From Deltaproteobacteria bacterium (GTDB lineage Bacteria > SAR324 > JACQKK01), in NCBI GenBank assembly GCA_029879595.1, contig JAOUPZ010000025.1, positions 1-15,098 of the forward strand: DNA of 15,098 nt, read 5' to 3'. The position numbers and the translations under genes are program-made. Shown here piece by piece: positions 1-7,225 of this stretch. The notes below the pieces were generated by a model that saw only the letters and a list, made by a program, of their open reading frames with translations, was not told the origin of the DNA and did not search any database. Position 1 is the first letter of the stretch; every line of letters starts with the position of its first letter.

Positions 1-667
1 CGAAGCGGAAGGAGTTGATGTTCTTGATCTCGGTGCGCGTGCCGAACTCTTTCTGGCCCCGCGGGCGCAGGGAAATATTGGCGTCGGCCCTGAGGTTCCC
101 CTGTTCCATATTGCCGTTGCTTACCCCCAGGTAGGTCACCAGGGAGTGCATCTTCTCCATGTACAGCCGGGCTTCCTCCGGTGAGGTGATGTCCGGTTCG
201 GAGACTATTTCCACCAGGGGCACCCCGGCGCGGTTCAGGTCCACATAGCTGGCCCCGGCGTCCGCACCCTCGTGCACCAGCTTGCCCGCGTCCTCCTCCA
301 TGTGAATGCGTGTAATGCCGATGCGCTTGGTTTTGCCGTCCAGCATGATGTCCACCCAGCCGTTTTCGCATATCGGGCGGTCGAACTGGCTGATCTGATA
401 GGCTTTGGGCAGGTCGGGATAAAAATAGTTCTTGCGGGCGAACTGGCTGTCCAGCCTGATGGTGCAGTTGGTGGCCAGACCCAGCCGTACGGCCAGTTCC
501 ACCGCCCGCTGATTGGTCACCGGCAGCACGCCGGGCAGGCCCAGACAAACCGGACAGGTGTTGTTGTTGGGGGGCTTGCCGAACTCGGTGGAGCAGCGGC
601 AGAACAGCTTGGACTCGGTGGCCAGTTGGGCGTGTATTTCCAGTCCGATAACGGGTTCAAATACCAT
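1..667 (-). CDS. gatB: GatB, Asp/Glu-tRNA amidotransferase subunit B (3' end cut by window edge)
   Basis: GatB is the tRNA-binding kinase/transamidase subunit of GatCAB, which converts Glu-tRNA(Gln) and/or Asp-tRNA(Asn) to the amide form in the cytoplasm. The visible 222 residues begin MVFEPVIGLEIHAQL, the hallmark GatB N-terminus. A cysteine tetrad follows (Cys23, Cys25, Cys38, Cys41; CRC and CPVC), the usual zinc site, then the conserved runs YFYPDLPKAYQISQ, IHMEEDAGK, VDLNRAGVPLVEIVSEPD and NLRADANIS. The ATG at 665-667 fits the family start exactly. No clear Shine-Dalgarno sequence precedes it; the upstream mRNA is AT-rich. The C-terminal part (helical and tail domains) lies outside the window. 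It is transcribed leftwards, downstream of the MocR gene but 396 bases away, so probably from its own promoter. Identification is secure; the partner subunits gatA and gatC are not in view. Confidence 0.97.
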   Translation of the reverse strand, partial: MVFEPVIGLEIHAQLATESKLFCRCSTEFGKPPNNNTCPVCLGLPGVLPVTNQRAVELAVRLGLATNCTIRLDSQFARKNYFYPDLPKAYQISQFDRPICENGWVDIMLDGKTKRIGITRIHMEEDAGKLVHEGADAGASYVDLNRAGVPLVEIVSEPDITSPEEARLYMEKMHSLVTYLGVSNGNMEQGNLRADANISLRPRGQKEFGTRTEIKNINSFRF

Positions 668-733
668 GGGTAATAAAAATCTAAAAAGTGATTGATGAAA
701 TAATCGTTTCAGCCTGCCTGGCGGCCTTTCTCA

Positions 734-773
734 GTTCCTTCTCGTTCCTTCTCTGTTCCTTCTCGGGTCCTTC
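734..773. repeat. Pyrimidine-rich short tandem repeat (GTTCCTTCTC)
   Basis: Units of 10-11 bases, GTTCCTTCTC, occur at 734-743 and 744-753. A third copy with one extra base follows at 754-764 (TGTTCCTTCTC) and a degenerate fourth (GGGTCCTTCC) after it. The strand is almost purely pyrimidine. It lies in the 396-base gap upstream of gatB, so it would be purine-rich in any leftward transcript. No function can be assigned; such arrays change copy number by slippage. Confidence 0.75.
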
Positions 774-827
774 CCCCCAATCCCTTCATCTGCAGGGGGG
801 AGAGTGGAACTGGAAGCCGTTATTTCT

Positions 828-887
828 GCTGCGTTTACGACTGCATTTACGGCTGCATTTACGGCTGCATTTACGGCTGCTGTTACT
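828..887. repeat. 12-base tandem repeat (GCTGCATTTACG), about 4.7 copies
   Basis: Copies run at 828-839 (one mismatch), 840-851 (one mismatch), 852-863 and 864-875 (both exact), and a degenerate copy at 876-887. It is followed at 891-912 by two exact 11-base units, GCCGCAGCTCT. Because 12 is a multiple of three, every frame reads as a four-residue protein repeat (for example AAFT on + or NAAV on -), but none of these frames has an RBS or a recognisable protein around it. I regard it as non-coding repeat DNA in the gap 668-1063, which otherwise holds only weak hairpins and presumably the gatB promoter. Confidence 0.85.
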
Positions 888-1063
888 TCCGCCGCAGCTC
901 TGCCGCAGCTCTGCCGGTTCAAACCCGAAAGCTTTGCTCACCGGGAGAGGGAGAGGGAGCCGATAAAAAATTATCAACCGGGCAGAGGTTTCCCTGCAAA
1001 GGCTTTATCCCCGGCATTCTACACCCGTTTGAGGCGGCGGGAAAGCCTTGTCCGCCGGGATTT

Positions 1064-2503
1064 TCAGCCGTCGGTCCGGGGGATGTCCGGCAGCAGCGAG
1101 GCCACCTTGCGCAGGGCCGCCCGGCAGACCTGCGGCGGCTCGGCGGAAAAGGTCAGCCGGATGTGGTTCCGGTAGGCTCCGCTGGGGGAAAACAGGATTC
1201 CCGGCATGATGCTTATGCCCTGCTCCAGACAGCGGTTGAACAGGGCCTCCCCGTCCAGCCCTCCGGGAAGTTCCACCCACAGATACAGCCCCCCCTGGGG
1301 CTCGCTCATGCGGGTGCCCGGCGGGAACAGGTCCTGAATATCCCTCCGCATTTGCAGCATGTGACCGTGCATGCGGTCGGCGAAGCGGCGGATGCCCCGC
1401 AAAACGCCCCCCCGGGCCAGAAGCGATGCCAGGCCAATCTGGGGCAGGGTGCCCGTGCCGATATTGGCCAGAAACTTTTTCTCCTTGATCTTTTCGGTGA
1501 ACCGCCCCCCCTGGATCCAGCCCAGCCGGAGTCCCGGGGAGATGGATTTGGAAAACGAGGAGCACAGGATGGTGTTGCCCGTGTTGTCGTAGGAGGCGGC
1601 GGCGCGGTGACGTGGCGCCGAGAAGGAGATGAACCCGAAAATATCGTCCTCGATCAGGGGAATCCCGGCCCCGGCCAGGATTTTTGTGATGAGTTGTTTA
1701 TCCTGCTCCGGCATCAGCACCCCGGTGGGGTTGTTGAAGTTTGGGGTGAGCAGGCAGGCCCGGATGGGATGGTTGGCGATCACCCGGGCCACGGTCTCCG
1801 GCGTAACCCCCCGCGGATACTCAAGGGGCATTTCCACAACCTTGATTCCCAGGCCCTCGGCGGCCTGGAGCAGGCCGAAAAAGGTGGGCGATTCCACCGC
1901 GATGGTATCACCGGGCTCGGCCACGGCTTGCAGGGCCAGCACCAGGGCCTCCTGACAGCCGTTGGTGATGATGATTTCCTCCGGTGCGCCGGTAACCCCG
2001 GCGGCATTCATTACCCGGGCGATCTGGCGGCGCAGGCCAATCTCCCCCGACACACCGGAATAGCGGGACAGCCCCCCGGGGTTGGAGCGGGCCGCGCTGG
2101 AAATGCTCCGCGCCAGGCTTTTTGAGGGGAGGAAATCCTGGCTGGGAATGCCCGCGCCCAGGTTCACCATGCCGGGCTGGCCCAGGCTGTCCAGGATGCG
2201 GATGGCCATGGCGCCAATGCGCACCGGGACCGGCCCGCCGGAATTGGTGGGCTGCCGGGGCGGGGGCAGATTGCCGGAAGTCAGGCCGGATACAAAAAAG
2301 CCGGAGCGGTCCCTGGGGGTGAGCAGGCCGTCGTCCTGCAGGCGGCCGTAGGCCTCCACGGCTGTACCCAGGCTGACCCCGTATGTGCGGCAGATTTCCC
2401 GCAGGGAGGGCAGTTTGTCTCCGGGCCGGTATGTGCCCGTGCGGATGGAACTCCGCAGTTCCCGGGATATTCGCTCGTATTTGACTTCTTCCTGATTGTT
2501 CAT
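1064..2503 (-). CDS. MocR-family regulator (GntR winged helix fused to PLP aminotransferase fold)
   Basis: This 479-residue protein has the two-part MocR design. Residues about 7-73 form a GntR-type winged helix-turn-helix (KLPSLREICRTYGVSLGTAVEAY). A linker to about residue 110 leads into a fold-type I aminotransferase domain. PLP-site residues are visible: Asn258 in NNPTG, Asp286/287 in EDDIFG, Schiff-base Lys319 in SSFSKSISPG, and the substrate-carboxylate arginine Arg449 in HIRLTF. All catalytic positions are present, so effector binding through PLP is plausible and residual transaminase activity cannot be excluded. It is transcribed divergently from a LysE-family exporter across a 218-base gap, a classic MocR arrangement in which the regulator controls the adjacent transporter and itself. 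The effector is unknown but is likely an amino acid or amine, by analogy with GabR, TauR and PdxR. Those specific names are not justified here. Confidence 0.93.
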   Translation of the reverse strand: MNNQEEVKYERISRELRSSIRTGTYRPGDKLPSLREICRTYGVSLGTAVEAYGRLQDDGLLTPRDRSGFFVSGLTSGNLPPPRQPTNSGGPVPVRIGAMAIRILDSLGQPGMVNLGAGIPSQDFLPSKSLARSISSAARSNPGGLSRYSGVSGEIGLRRQIARVMNAAGVTGAPEEIIITNGCQEALVLALQAVAEPGDTIAVESPTFFGLLQAAEGLGIKVVEMPLEYPRGVTPETVARVIANHPIRACLLTPNFNNPTGVLMPEQDKQLITKILAGAGIPLIEDDIFGFISFSAPRHRAAASYDNTGNTILCSSFSKSISPGLRLGWIQGGRFTEKIKEKKFLANIGTGTLPQIGLASLLARGGVLRGIRRFADRMHGHMLQMRRDIQDLFPPGTRMSEPQGGLYLWVELPGGLDGEALFNRCLEQGISIMPGILFSPSGAYRNHIRLTFSAEPPQVCRAALRKVASLLPDIPRTDG

Positions 2504-2538
2504 GGCGGGCTTTGCGGCGGGGGTTGAAGACCGGGCAA

Positions 2539-2574
2539 CTGTATCAGTGGAAATACAAAAAGCTGTATCTGTAC
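2539..2574. promoter_or_regulatory. Candidate MocR operator: direct repeats CTGTATC in the divergent promoter region
   Basis: CTGTATC occurs at 2539-2545 and again at 2563-2569, 24 bases apart start to start, so on about the same DNA face after two turns. A partial third copy, CTGTAC, overlaps at 2569-2574. MocR/GabR proteins are known to bind direct repeats between divergent genes. The site is 36-70 bases upstream of the regulator ATG and about 150 bases upstream of the exporter ATG. TACTAT at 2572-2577 could be a -10 for the exporter, but no good -35 is evident. The assignment is an inference from position and repetition. Confidence 0.5.
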
Positions 2575-2721
2575 TATGCCTTTCAATCTTTCATAATGAA
2601 GAGGCCATGGCAACCCATAAGGAAAAAAATGCGGACCCCGGACACGGGCCCGCGCGCAGAACATCAACCGTGCGGCCGGCACCGATGCCCCGGCCGACAC
2701 ACAGGAAAAGGCGGTGCAACA

Positions 2722-3324
2722 ATGGCTGTTGAAATGATAGGTCCTCTGGCGTTGTTCGTGTTTTCGCTGTCAGTCACACCGGGCCCGAACAACATCATGC
2801 TGCTGTCCTCCGGAATCAACTTCGGGTACCAGCGCACGCTGCCCCACATGGCGGGCATTCTCTTCGGGATGGTGCTGATGCTCTGTCTGGCCGGGGTGGG
2901 GTTCTCGGCAGTTCTGCAAAGCGCGCCCTGGGCCTACCAGACCCTGAAGGCCGTCGGGCTGGTCTATCTGCTGTACCTGGCCTGGCGGATCGGGAGCGCC
3001 TCGGCTGTTTCTGAAAGCCGGGAATCCGGCGGTTCGCCGTTTTCATTTTTCGAGGCCATGATCTTCCAGTGGGTCAATCCCAAGGCCTGGGTGATTTCCA
3101 CCACCATGATCAGCCTGTACACCACCGGAGAGTCCATTCTCCTGGAAATGAGCATGGTTTTGCTTGTATTCATGCTGGTGTGCTTTCCCGCCATCAGCTT
3201 TTGGGTCATCTTCGGGGGCTGGCTGAGGAAAATTCTGAACAGCCCGGCACGGGTGCGGATTTTCAACACAGTGATGGCGGTGCTGCTCGTGCTTTCGCTG
3301 ATTCCCGTTTTCGTGAAGATTTAG
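2722..3324 (+). CDS. LysE/RhtB-family amino-acid exporter
   Basis: A 200-residue inner-membrane exporter of the LysE superfamily, which uses the proton-motive force to expel amino acids or their derivatives. The N-terminus carries the family signature TPGPNNIMLLSSG (residues about 19-31) within the first membrane segment, followed by a glycine-rich second helix, the conserved FQWVNPKAW in the loop before the later helices, and hydrophobic segments to the end (VFMLVCFPAISFWVIFGGW; VMAVLLVLSLIPVFV). The reading frame is open from 2512, but homology begins at the ATG at 2722, where length (about 200) and N-terminus match the family; AAGG lies about nine bases upstream. The upstream in-frame stretch is basic, non-hydrophobic and unlike any LysE. 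Its divergent MocR neighbour suggests induction by an amino acid or amine. The substrate cannot be read from sequence. Confidence 0.93.
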   Translation: MAVEMIGPLALFVFSLSVTPGPNNIMLLSSGINFGYQRTLPHMAGILFGMVLMLCLAGVGFSAVLQSAPWAYQTLKAVGLVYLLYLAWRIGSASAVSESRESGGSPFSFFEAMIFQWVNPKAWVISTTMISLYTTGESILLEMSMVLLVFMLVCFPAISFWVIFGGWLRKILNSPARVRIFNTVMAVLLVLSLIPVFVKI

Positions 3325-3355
3325 CAACGGCAGTCCGGCCTCGCTCTCCGGGGCT

Positions 3356-3378
3356 CCGGCGGCCTGAATGGCTGCCGG
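3356..3378. terminator. GC-rich hairpin between convergent genes
   Basis: CCGGCGGCC (3356-3364) and GGCTGCCGG (3370-3378) pair over nine positions (one G-U in the RNA) around a five-base loop TGAAT. It sits in the 88-base gap between the ends of the exporter gene and proS, where a bidirectional terminator would be expected. No T-tract follows on either strand, so intrinsic termination would be weak; it may instead protect 3' ends. Confidence 0.4.
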
Positions 3379-3412
3379 GCTCCGGGCGCGGGCGTGTCTT
3401 ACACAAAGCGGC

Positions 3413-4867
3413 TTAGTAGGCGATGGCGAAGATGACTCTCTGGGGTGAATCCTCTCCGGTGACGATGCACTTGCCGGGCTTGTAGTCCTCCTGATCCAGA
3501 TAGCCGGGCAGGGGGATGCAGCGCACGGTGGCCTTGGTCTCGCTCTTGATCTTGTCCTCCACCTCCACCGAGCCGTTCCAGTGGGCCAGGATGAACCCGC
3601 CCTTTTCTTCCAGCACCTGCTTGAACTCCTCGTAGCTTTCCACGCGGGTGGTGTTGGCCACGCGGAAATCGAGGGCCTTTTGCAGCAGGTCGCCCTGCAT
3701 CTTCTCCAGCACCTGCTCCACCTGCCGGGCCACATCGGCCAGGGGCGTCTGGATTTTCTCGCGGTTGTCCCGACGGACCAGGATGGCGTTGCCCTCCTTG
3801 ACGTCGCGGGGGCCGATCTCAATGCGCAGGGGCACCCCCTGCTGCACCCAGTTGAAGAAGCGTTCCGAGGGCCTGAGGTCGATGCGGGTGTCCAGCCGGA
3901 TGCGCAAAGGGTCCAGGTGCTGGCCCAGGTCGGCCCTGATCTTTTCGGCCACGGGCAGAACCTCCTGCTCCTCGGCCTCGTTTTTTACCAGGGGCACGAT
4001 GGCCACCTGCACCGGGGCGATGCGCGGAGGCAGCACCAGCCCGTCGTCGTCGGAGTGGGTCATCAAAAGCCCGCCGATCATGCGGGTGGAAACACCCCAG
4101 GAGGTGGTGTGGACAAGGCGGCGCTCGTTGTCCCGGTCCAGGTACATGATCTCGAAGGCCCGGGCGAAGTTCTGGCCCAGGTTGTGGGATGTGCCGGCCT
4201 GCAGGGCCTTGCCGTCCTGCATCATGCCCTCGATGGAGTAGGTGCGGTCGGCTCCGGGAAACTTCTCGGCCTCGCTCTTGCGGCCCGGAATAACCGGCAT
4301 GGCCAGATACTCCTCATGGAAGGAGCGGTAGATCTCCAGCATCTTCAGGGTTTCCTCCTCGGCCTCTGCTTCCGTCTCATGGGCGGTGTGGCCCTCCTGC
4401 CAGAGGAACTCCGAGGTGCGCAGGAACATGCGGGTGCGCATCTCCCAGCGCATGATGTTGGCCCACTGGTTGATCAGCACCGGCAGGTCGCGGTAGCTCT
4501 GGATCCACTGGGCGTACATGTGCCCGATCACAGTCTCGGAGGTGGGGCGCACCACCAGGCGTTCCTCCAGGTCCTTGCCCCCGGCGTGGGTGACTACGGC
4601 CAGTTCCGGCGAGAAGCCTTCAATGTGCTCGGCCTCCTTGGTGATGAAGCTTTCCGGGATCAGCAGGGGAAAGTAGGCGTTCTCATGGCCGGTTTCCTTG
4701 AACCTGCGGTCCAGCACGGCCTGCATGCGCTCCCAGATGGCGAAGCCGTTGGGGCGGATGACCATGCAGCCCTTGACGGGGGCGTGGTCGGCCAGCTTGC
4801 CGGCGGTAATTACATCCAGGTACCACTGGGGATAGTTCTCGTTTCTGGGGGTGATGTTCTTGGCCAT
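3413..4867 (-). CDS. proS: Proline-tRNA ligase, short (eukaryote/archaeal-like) type
   Basis: ProRS charges tRNA(Pro) with proline in the cytoplasm. At 484 residues this is the shorter class, without the inserted editing domain found in the roughly 570-residue bacterial type. Class II features are visible: the RPTSET loop (residues 107-112), motif 2 with RWEMRTRMFLRTSEFLWQEGH (Arg140, Arg150, about 140-160), the SHNLGQNFA region (227-235), and motif 3 GGLLMTHSDDDGLVLPPRIAP (265-285, Arg282). The anticodon-binding domain follows (about 285-400). The C-terminal domain ends in the conserved terminal tyrosine (FAIAY) and keeps only two of the four zinc-type cysteines (RCIPLPGY and GKCIVTG). The ATG at 4865-4867 is preceded by AAGGA at good spacing. 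It is the last gene of the leftward block, 79 bases after the methyltransferase. Confidence 0.97.
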   Translation of the reverse strand: MAKNITPRNENYPQWYLDVITAGKLADHAPVKGCMVIRPNGFAIWERMQAVLDRRFKETGHENAYFPLLIPESFITKEAEHIEGFSPELAVVTHAGGKDLEERLVVRPTSETVIGHMYAQWIQSYRDLPVLINQWANIMRWEMRTRMFLRTSEFLWQEGHTAHETEAEAEEETLKMLEIYRSFHEEYLAMPVIPGRKSEAEKFPGADRTYSIEGMMQDGKALQAGTSHNLGQNFARAFEIMYLDRDNERRLVHTTSWGVSTRMIGGLLMTHSDDDGLVLPPRIAPVQVAIVPLVKNEAEEQEVLPVAEKIRADLGQHLDPLRIRLDTRIDLRPSERFFNWVQQGVPLRIEIGPRDVKEGNAILVRRDNREKIQTPLADVARQVEQVLEKMQGDLLQKALDFRVANTTRVESYEEFKQVLEEKGGFILAHWNGSVEVEDKIKSETKATVRCIPLPGYLDQEDYKPGKCIVTGEDSPQRVIFAIAY

Positions 4868-4946
4868 GTGTGTTCCTTGCCGGCTCCTCCCGGCCTGCGG
4901 TGGTGATTTCCCTGGTTGGTGCAGGGTTTTCCGCCTGGGACCTGGT

Positions 4947-5570
4947 TCAGCAGGTGGCGGTCAAAAACCAATTGTGGGGCAATATATCGTGTTCGGCAAC
5001 ACCGGAAAAACCGGCGGCCCGAAGCTGATCCGCGACATCGCCGGGATGGAAGCGCACCTCCAGGGGCGGGCCGTGGGGGGTCTCCTCGGGCTTCCAGTCC
5101 AGGGCGGCCAGCCGGCCGCCGGGCCGGAGCAGGCGCCGCGACTCGCGCAGGGCCCGCTGGGGGTCGTCGAATTCGTGGTGCATGTTGGCCATGAACACCA
5201 GGTCGGCCAGTCCGTCCGGCAGGGGCACATGGGCCTCTCCGCAAAGCACCGGGGTGATGTTGGCGGCACCTTCATCGGCAGAAGCCCGGCGGATGTACTC
5301 CAGCATTACCGGCAGGATATCGCAGGCATATACCCAGCCCCGGAGCGCTTTTTTGGCAAAGGGCAGGGCGAAGTATCCGGGGCCGCAGCCCAGGTCAACC
5401 ACCACGGCGTCCCGGTGTGCGCCGGTGGTCTCCCAGATCAGGTCCGGGGGCAGGGTTAGCAGGCGCTCCGGGTCGCGCAGCTTTTCCAGCCTGGCCGGAT
5501 CGAACTTGTGGCCCTTGAAGTGATGGTGGCCGGGCCTGCCCCCATGGGGGTGGTGCTTGTCGTCGCTCAT
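4947..5570 (-). CDS. Class I SAM-dependent methyltransferase with His-rich N-terminus
   Basis: A 207-residue Rossmann-fold methyltransferase. Motif I is VVDLGCGPGYFALPFA (about residues 56-71), followed by an acidic ribose-binding strand (ACDILPVMLEY), ANMHHEFDDPQRALRE at the motif IV/V position, and LRPGGRLAALDWKPEETPHGPP, typical of UbiE-like small-molecule methyltransferases. The first 22 residues hold eight histidines (HHPHGG, HHHFKGHKFDP), suggesting metal binding, although the HxFDPxRLExLRDPER segment that follows is a shared feature of this uncharacterised family. The ATG overlaps the xseA stop by four bases (ATGA), implying translational coupling; proS follows after 79 bases. The substrate is unknown. 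Nothing identifies it as arsenite, quinone or tRNA methyltransferase. Confidence 0.88.
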   Translation of the reverse strand: MSDDKHHPHGGRPGHHHFKGHKFDPARLEKLRDPERLLTLPPDLIWETTGAHRDAVVVDLGCGPGYFALPFAKKALRGWVYACDILPVMLEYIRRASADEGAANITPVLCGEAHVPLPDGLADLVFMANMHHEFDDPQRALRESRRLLRPGGRLAALDWKPEETPHGPPLEVRFHPGDVADQLRAAGFSGVAEHDILPHNWFLTATC

Positions 5571-7102
5571 TTGCGCTTTTTCCCTCCGGGTTTCCCTTTC
5601 GTTTTTCCCCCGCTCTTCCCTTCCGGGGGCTGTTTCTCCCTGCCGGCCTCCAGCGCGGCTGGTTCCGCCGGCAGCACCTTCAGCACTTCTGTTTCCAGCT
5701 GTCCGTCCTCCAGGCGCAGGTTCAGCAGATCGCCGGGAGCGGTCTGCCCGGCGGAGCGCAGCAGGGTTCCGTCGGACATGCGGGCCACGGCATAGCCCCG
5801 GCCCAGTACCTTTAGCGGGCTCAGGGAGTCCAGCAGTTCGGCCTGAGCGCCCAGGCGTTCCCGCAGTGAGGCCACATGGCGGGTCAGGGCCGGCTGCAGC
5901 CGCCGCTGGAGCTCTTTCAGGGTTTCGGCGTGCAGGCGGTTGAAGCGGTCCGGGCGCAGCAGTTTCAGGCGGGCGGAGGCCGAGCCGCTGCGTTCCCGCC
6001 AGCGGGTGATCATCCCCCGGCCCGAGGACCGCAGGCGCTCACCCAGATCATCCAGGCGCAGGGCCAGCTGCTCCAGACGGTCCTGGGGGCTTTCCAGCCG
6101 GGCCCGGGTTGCCGCCAGCCGCTCCCGGCGCAGACTGAGGTGGTCGTCCAGGCGCTGGCTCAGGCGCAGGCGGAAGTCCTGCACCAGGGTCAGCAGGTCC
6201 CCCCGCACCGGCACGGCCAGCTCTGCTGCGGCCGAGGGGGTGGGAGCCCGCAGGTCGGCCACAAAGTCGGCGATGGTGAAGTCTGTCTCATGGCCCACGG
6301 CCGAAATAACCGGCACGGGGCTGGCCGCGATGGCCCGGGCCACCTCCTCGGAGTTGAAGGCCCACAGGTCTTCCACCGAGCCCCCGCCCCTGCCGCAGAT
6401 GATGACGTCCAGATGCTGCCGGGGCGCGATCTCTCCCAGGGTGCGCAAGGCCGCGGCGATCTCTCCGGGGGCCGGGGTGCCCTGCACGCTGGCCGGGGCC
6501 AGCAGCACCGGCATGCCGGGAAAGCGCCGCTCCAGCACATGCAGCATGTCCCGGATGGCCGCCCCGGTGGGCGAGGTGACGATGCCGATTCCCCGGGGCA
6601 GAAAGGGCAGGGGGCGCTTGCGTTCCGGGGCGAACAGGCCCTCGGCCTCCAGCCGGGCCTTGAGCTGCTCAAAGGCCAGTTGCAGCGCACCCGCACCCCG
6701 GGGCTCCATGGCCAGCACCACGATCTGGTATTCACCCCGCTGCTCGTAGACCGAAACACGCCCCCGCAGCATTACATGCAGGCCGTCCTCCATCTCAAAG
6801 CGCAGGCCCGCCGCCGCGGCCCGGAACATTACGCAGCGCACCTGGGCGGAGTCATCCTTCAGGTTGAAGTAGACGTGTCCCGAGGCGGCCTGCTTGACGT
6901 TGCTCAGTTCGCCCTCCACGGCCACATGGGCCAGGCCCTCCTCCAGCAGGCCCCGGATGCGCCGGGTAAGCTGGCCCACGGTGAGTACGTCCGGTCCGCC
7001 AGGGTCTCCCGGGACTCCAGGTCCTCCGGAATCTCTGCGCGGGGGCTCCTGTGGGCGCTCTTCCTCGTCCTCCAGCTCGACTGTAAACGGTATGTCCTTC
7101 AT
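5567..7102 (-). CDS. xseA: Exodeoxyribonuclease VII large subunit
   Basis: The catalytic subunit of ExoVII, a single-strand-specific DNA exonuclease in repair. Of 511 residues, about 38-140 form the OB-fold (VLTVGQLTRRIRGLLEEG; VEGELSNVKQAASGHVYFNLKD). The catalytic domain has LPRGIGIVTSPTGAAIRDML, then ICGRGGGSVEDLWAFNSEEVARAI and ISAVGHETDFTIADFVADLRAPTPSAAAE, the family's most conserved blocks. A long Arg/Leu/Glu coiled-coil region follows, then a Lys/Gly-rich tail (GGKTKGKPGGKKRK). A disordered acidic/proline/glycine stretch of about 38 residues precedes the OB-fold, so the protein is somewhat longer than usual and a later start is possible; no strong RBS marks the ATG at 7100-7102. The small subunit xseB, often adjacent in other genomes, is absent; the next gene overlaps by four bases and is a methyltransferase. 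Confidence 0.96.
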   Translation of the reverse strand: MKDIPFTVELEDEEERPQEPPRRDSGGPGVPGDPGGPDVLTVGQLTRRIRGLLEEGLAHVAVEGELSNVKQAASGHVYFNLKDDSAQVRCVMFRAAAAGLRFEMEDGLHVMLRGRVSVYEQRGEYQIVVLAMEPRGAGALQLAFEQLKARLEAEGLFAPERKRPLPFLPRGIGIVTSPTGAAIRDMLHVLERRFPGMPVLLAPASVQGTPAPGEIAAALRTLGEIAPRQHLDVIICGRGGGSVEDLWAFNSEEVARAIAASPVPVISAVGHETDFTIADFVADLRAPTPSAAAELAVPVRGDLLTLVQDFRLRLSQRLDDHLSLRRERLAATRARLESPQDRLEQLALRLDDLGERLRSSGRGMITRWRERSGSASARLKLLRPDRFNRLHAETLKELQRRLQPALTRHVASLRERLGAQAELLDSLSPLKVLGRGYAVARMSDGTLLRSAGQTAPGDLLNLRLEDGQLETEVLKVLPAEPAALEAGREKQPPEGKSGGKTKGKPGGKKRK

Positions 7103-7225
7103 GGGCGCAAATGGGTTGTTATTTTCAGATTGTCAGGGAAGGTTAAGCATGCCAGCTAAAGCCCGGCTTGTCACCGGTCAGTCGTCGGCCAGTTGCCAAC
7201 CTGTTCTGCCAGGCCGTCGCAGGTC

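Noticed and set aside
688..1175. Repeat proteins (LRLHLRLH, AAFTAAFT, NAAVNAAV) in several frames
   Set aside because: All arise from reading the 12-base tandem repeat in different frames; none has an RBS or a non-repetitive domain.
2512..2721. N-terminal extension of the LysE exporter from the upstream ATG
   Set aside because: The extra 70 residues are basic and unlike the family; they overlap the regulatory region, and LysE homology begins exactly at 2722.
3581..4906. 441-codon open frame on the + strand
   Set aside because: It lies wholly antisense to proS, whose class II synthetase motifs are unmistakable; the antisense translation has no family features and is a by-product of high GC.
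5876..7159. 427-codon open frame on the + strand
   Set aside because: Antisense to xseA; its Gln/Gly/His-rich translation is what the complement of GC-rich coding DNA gives.
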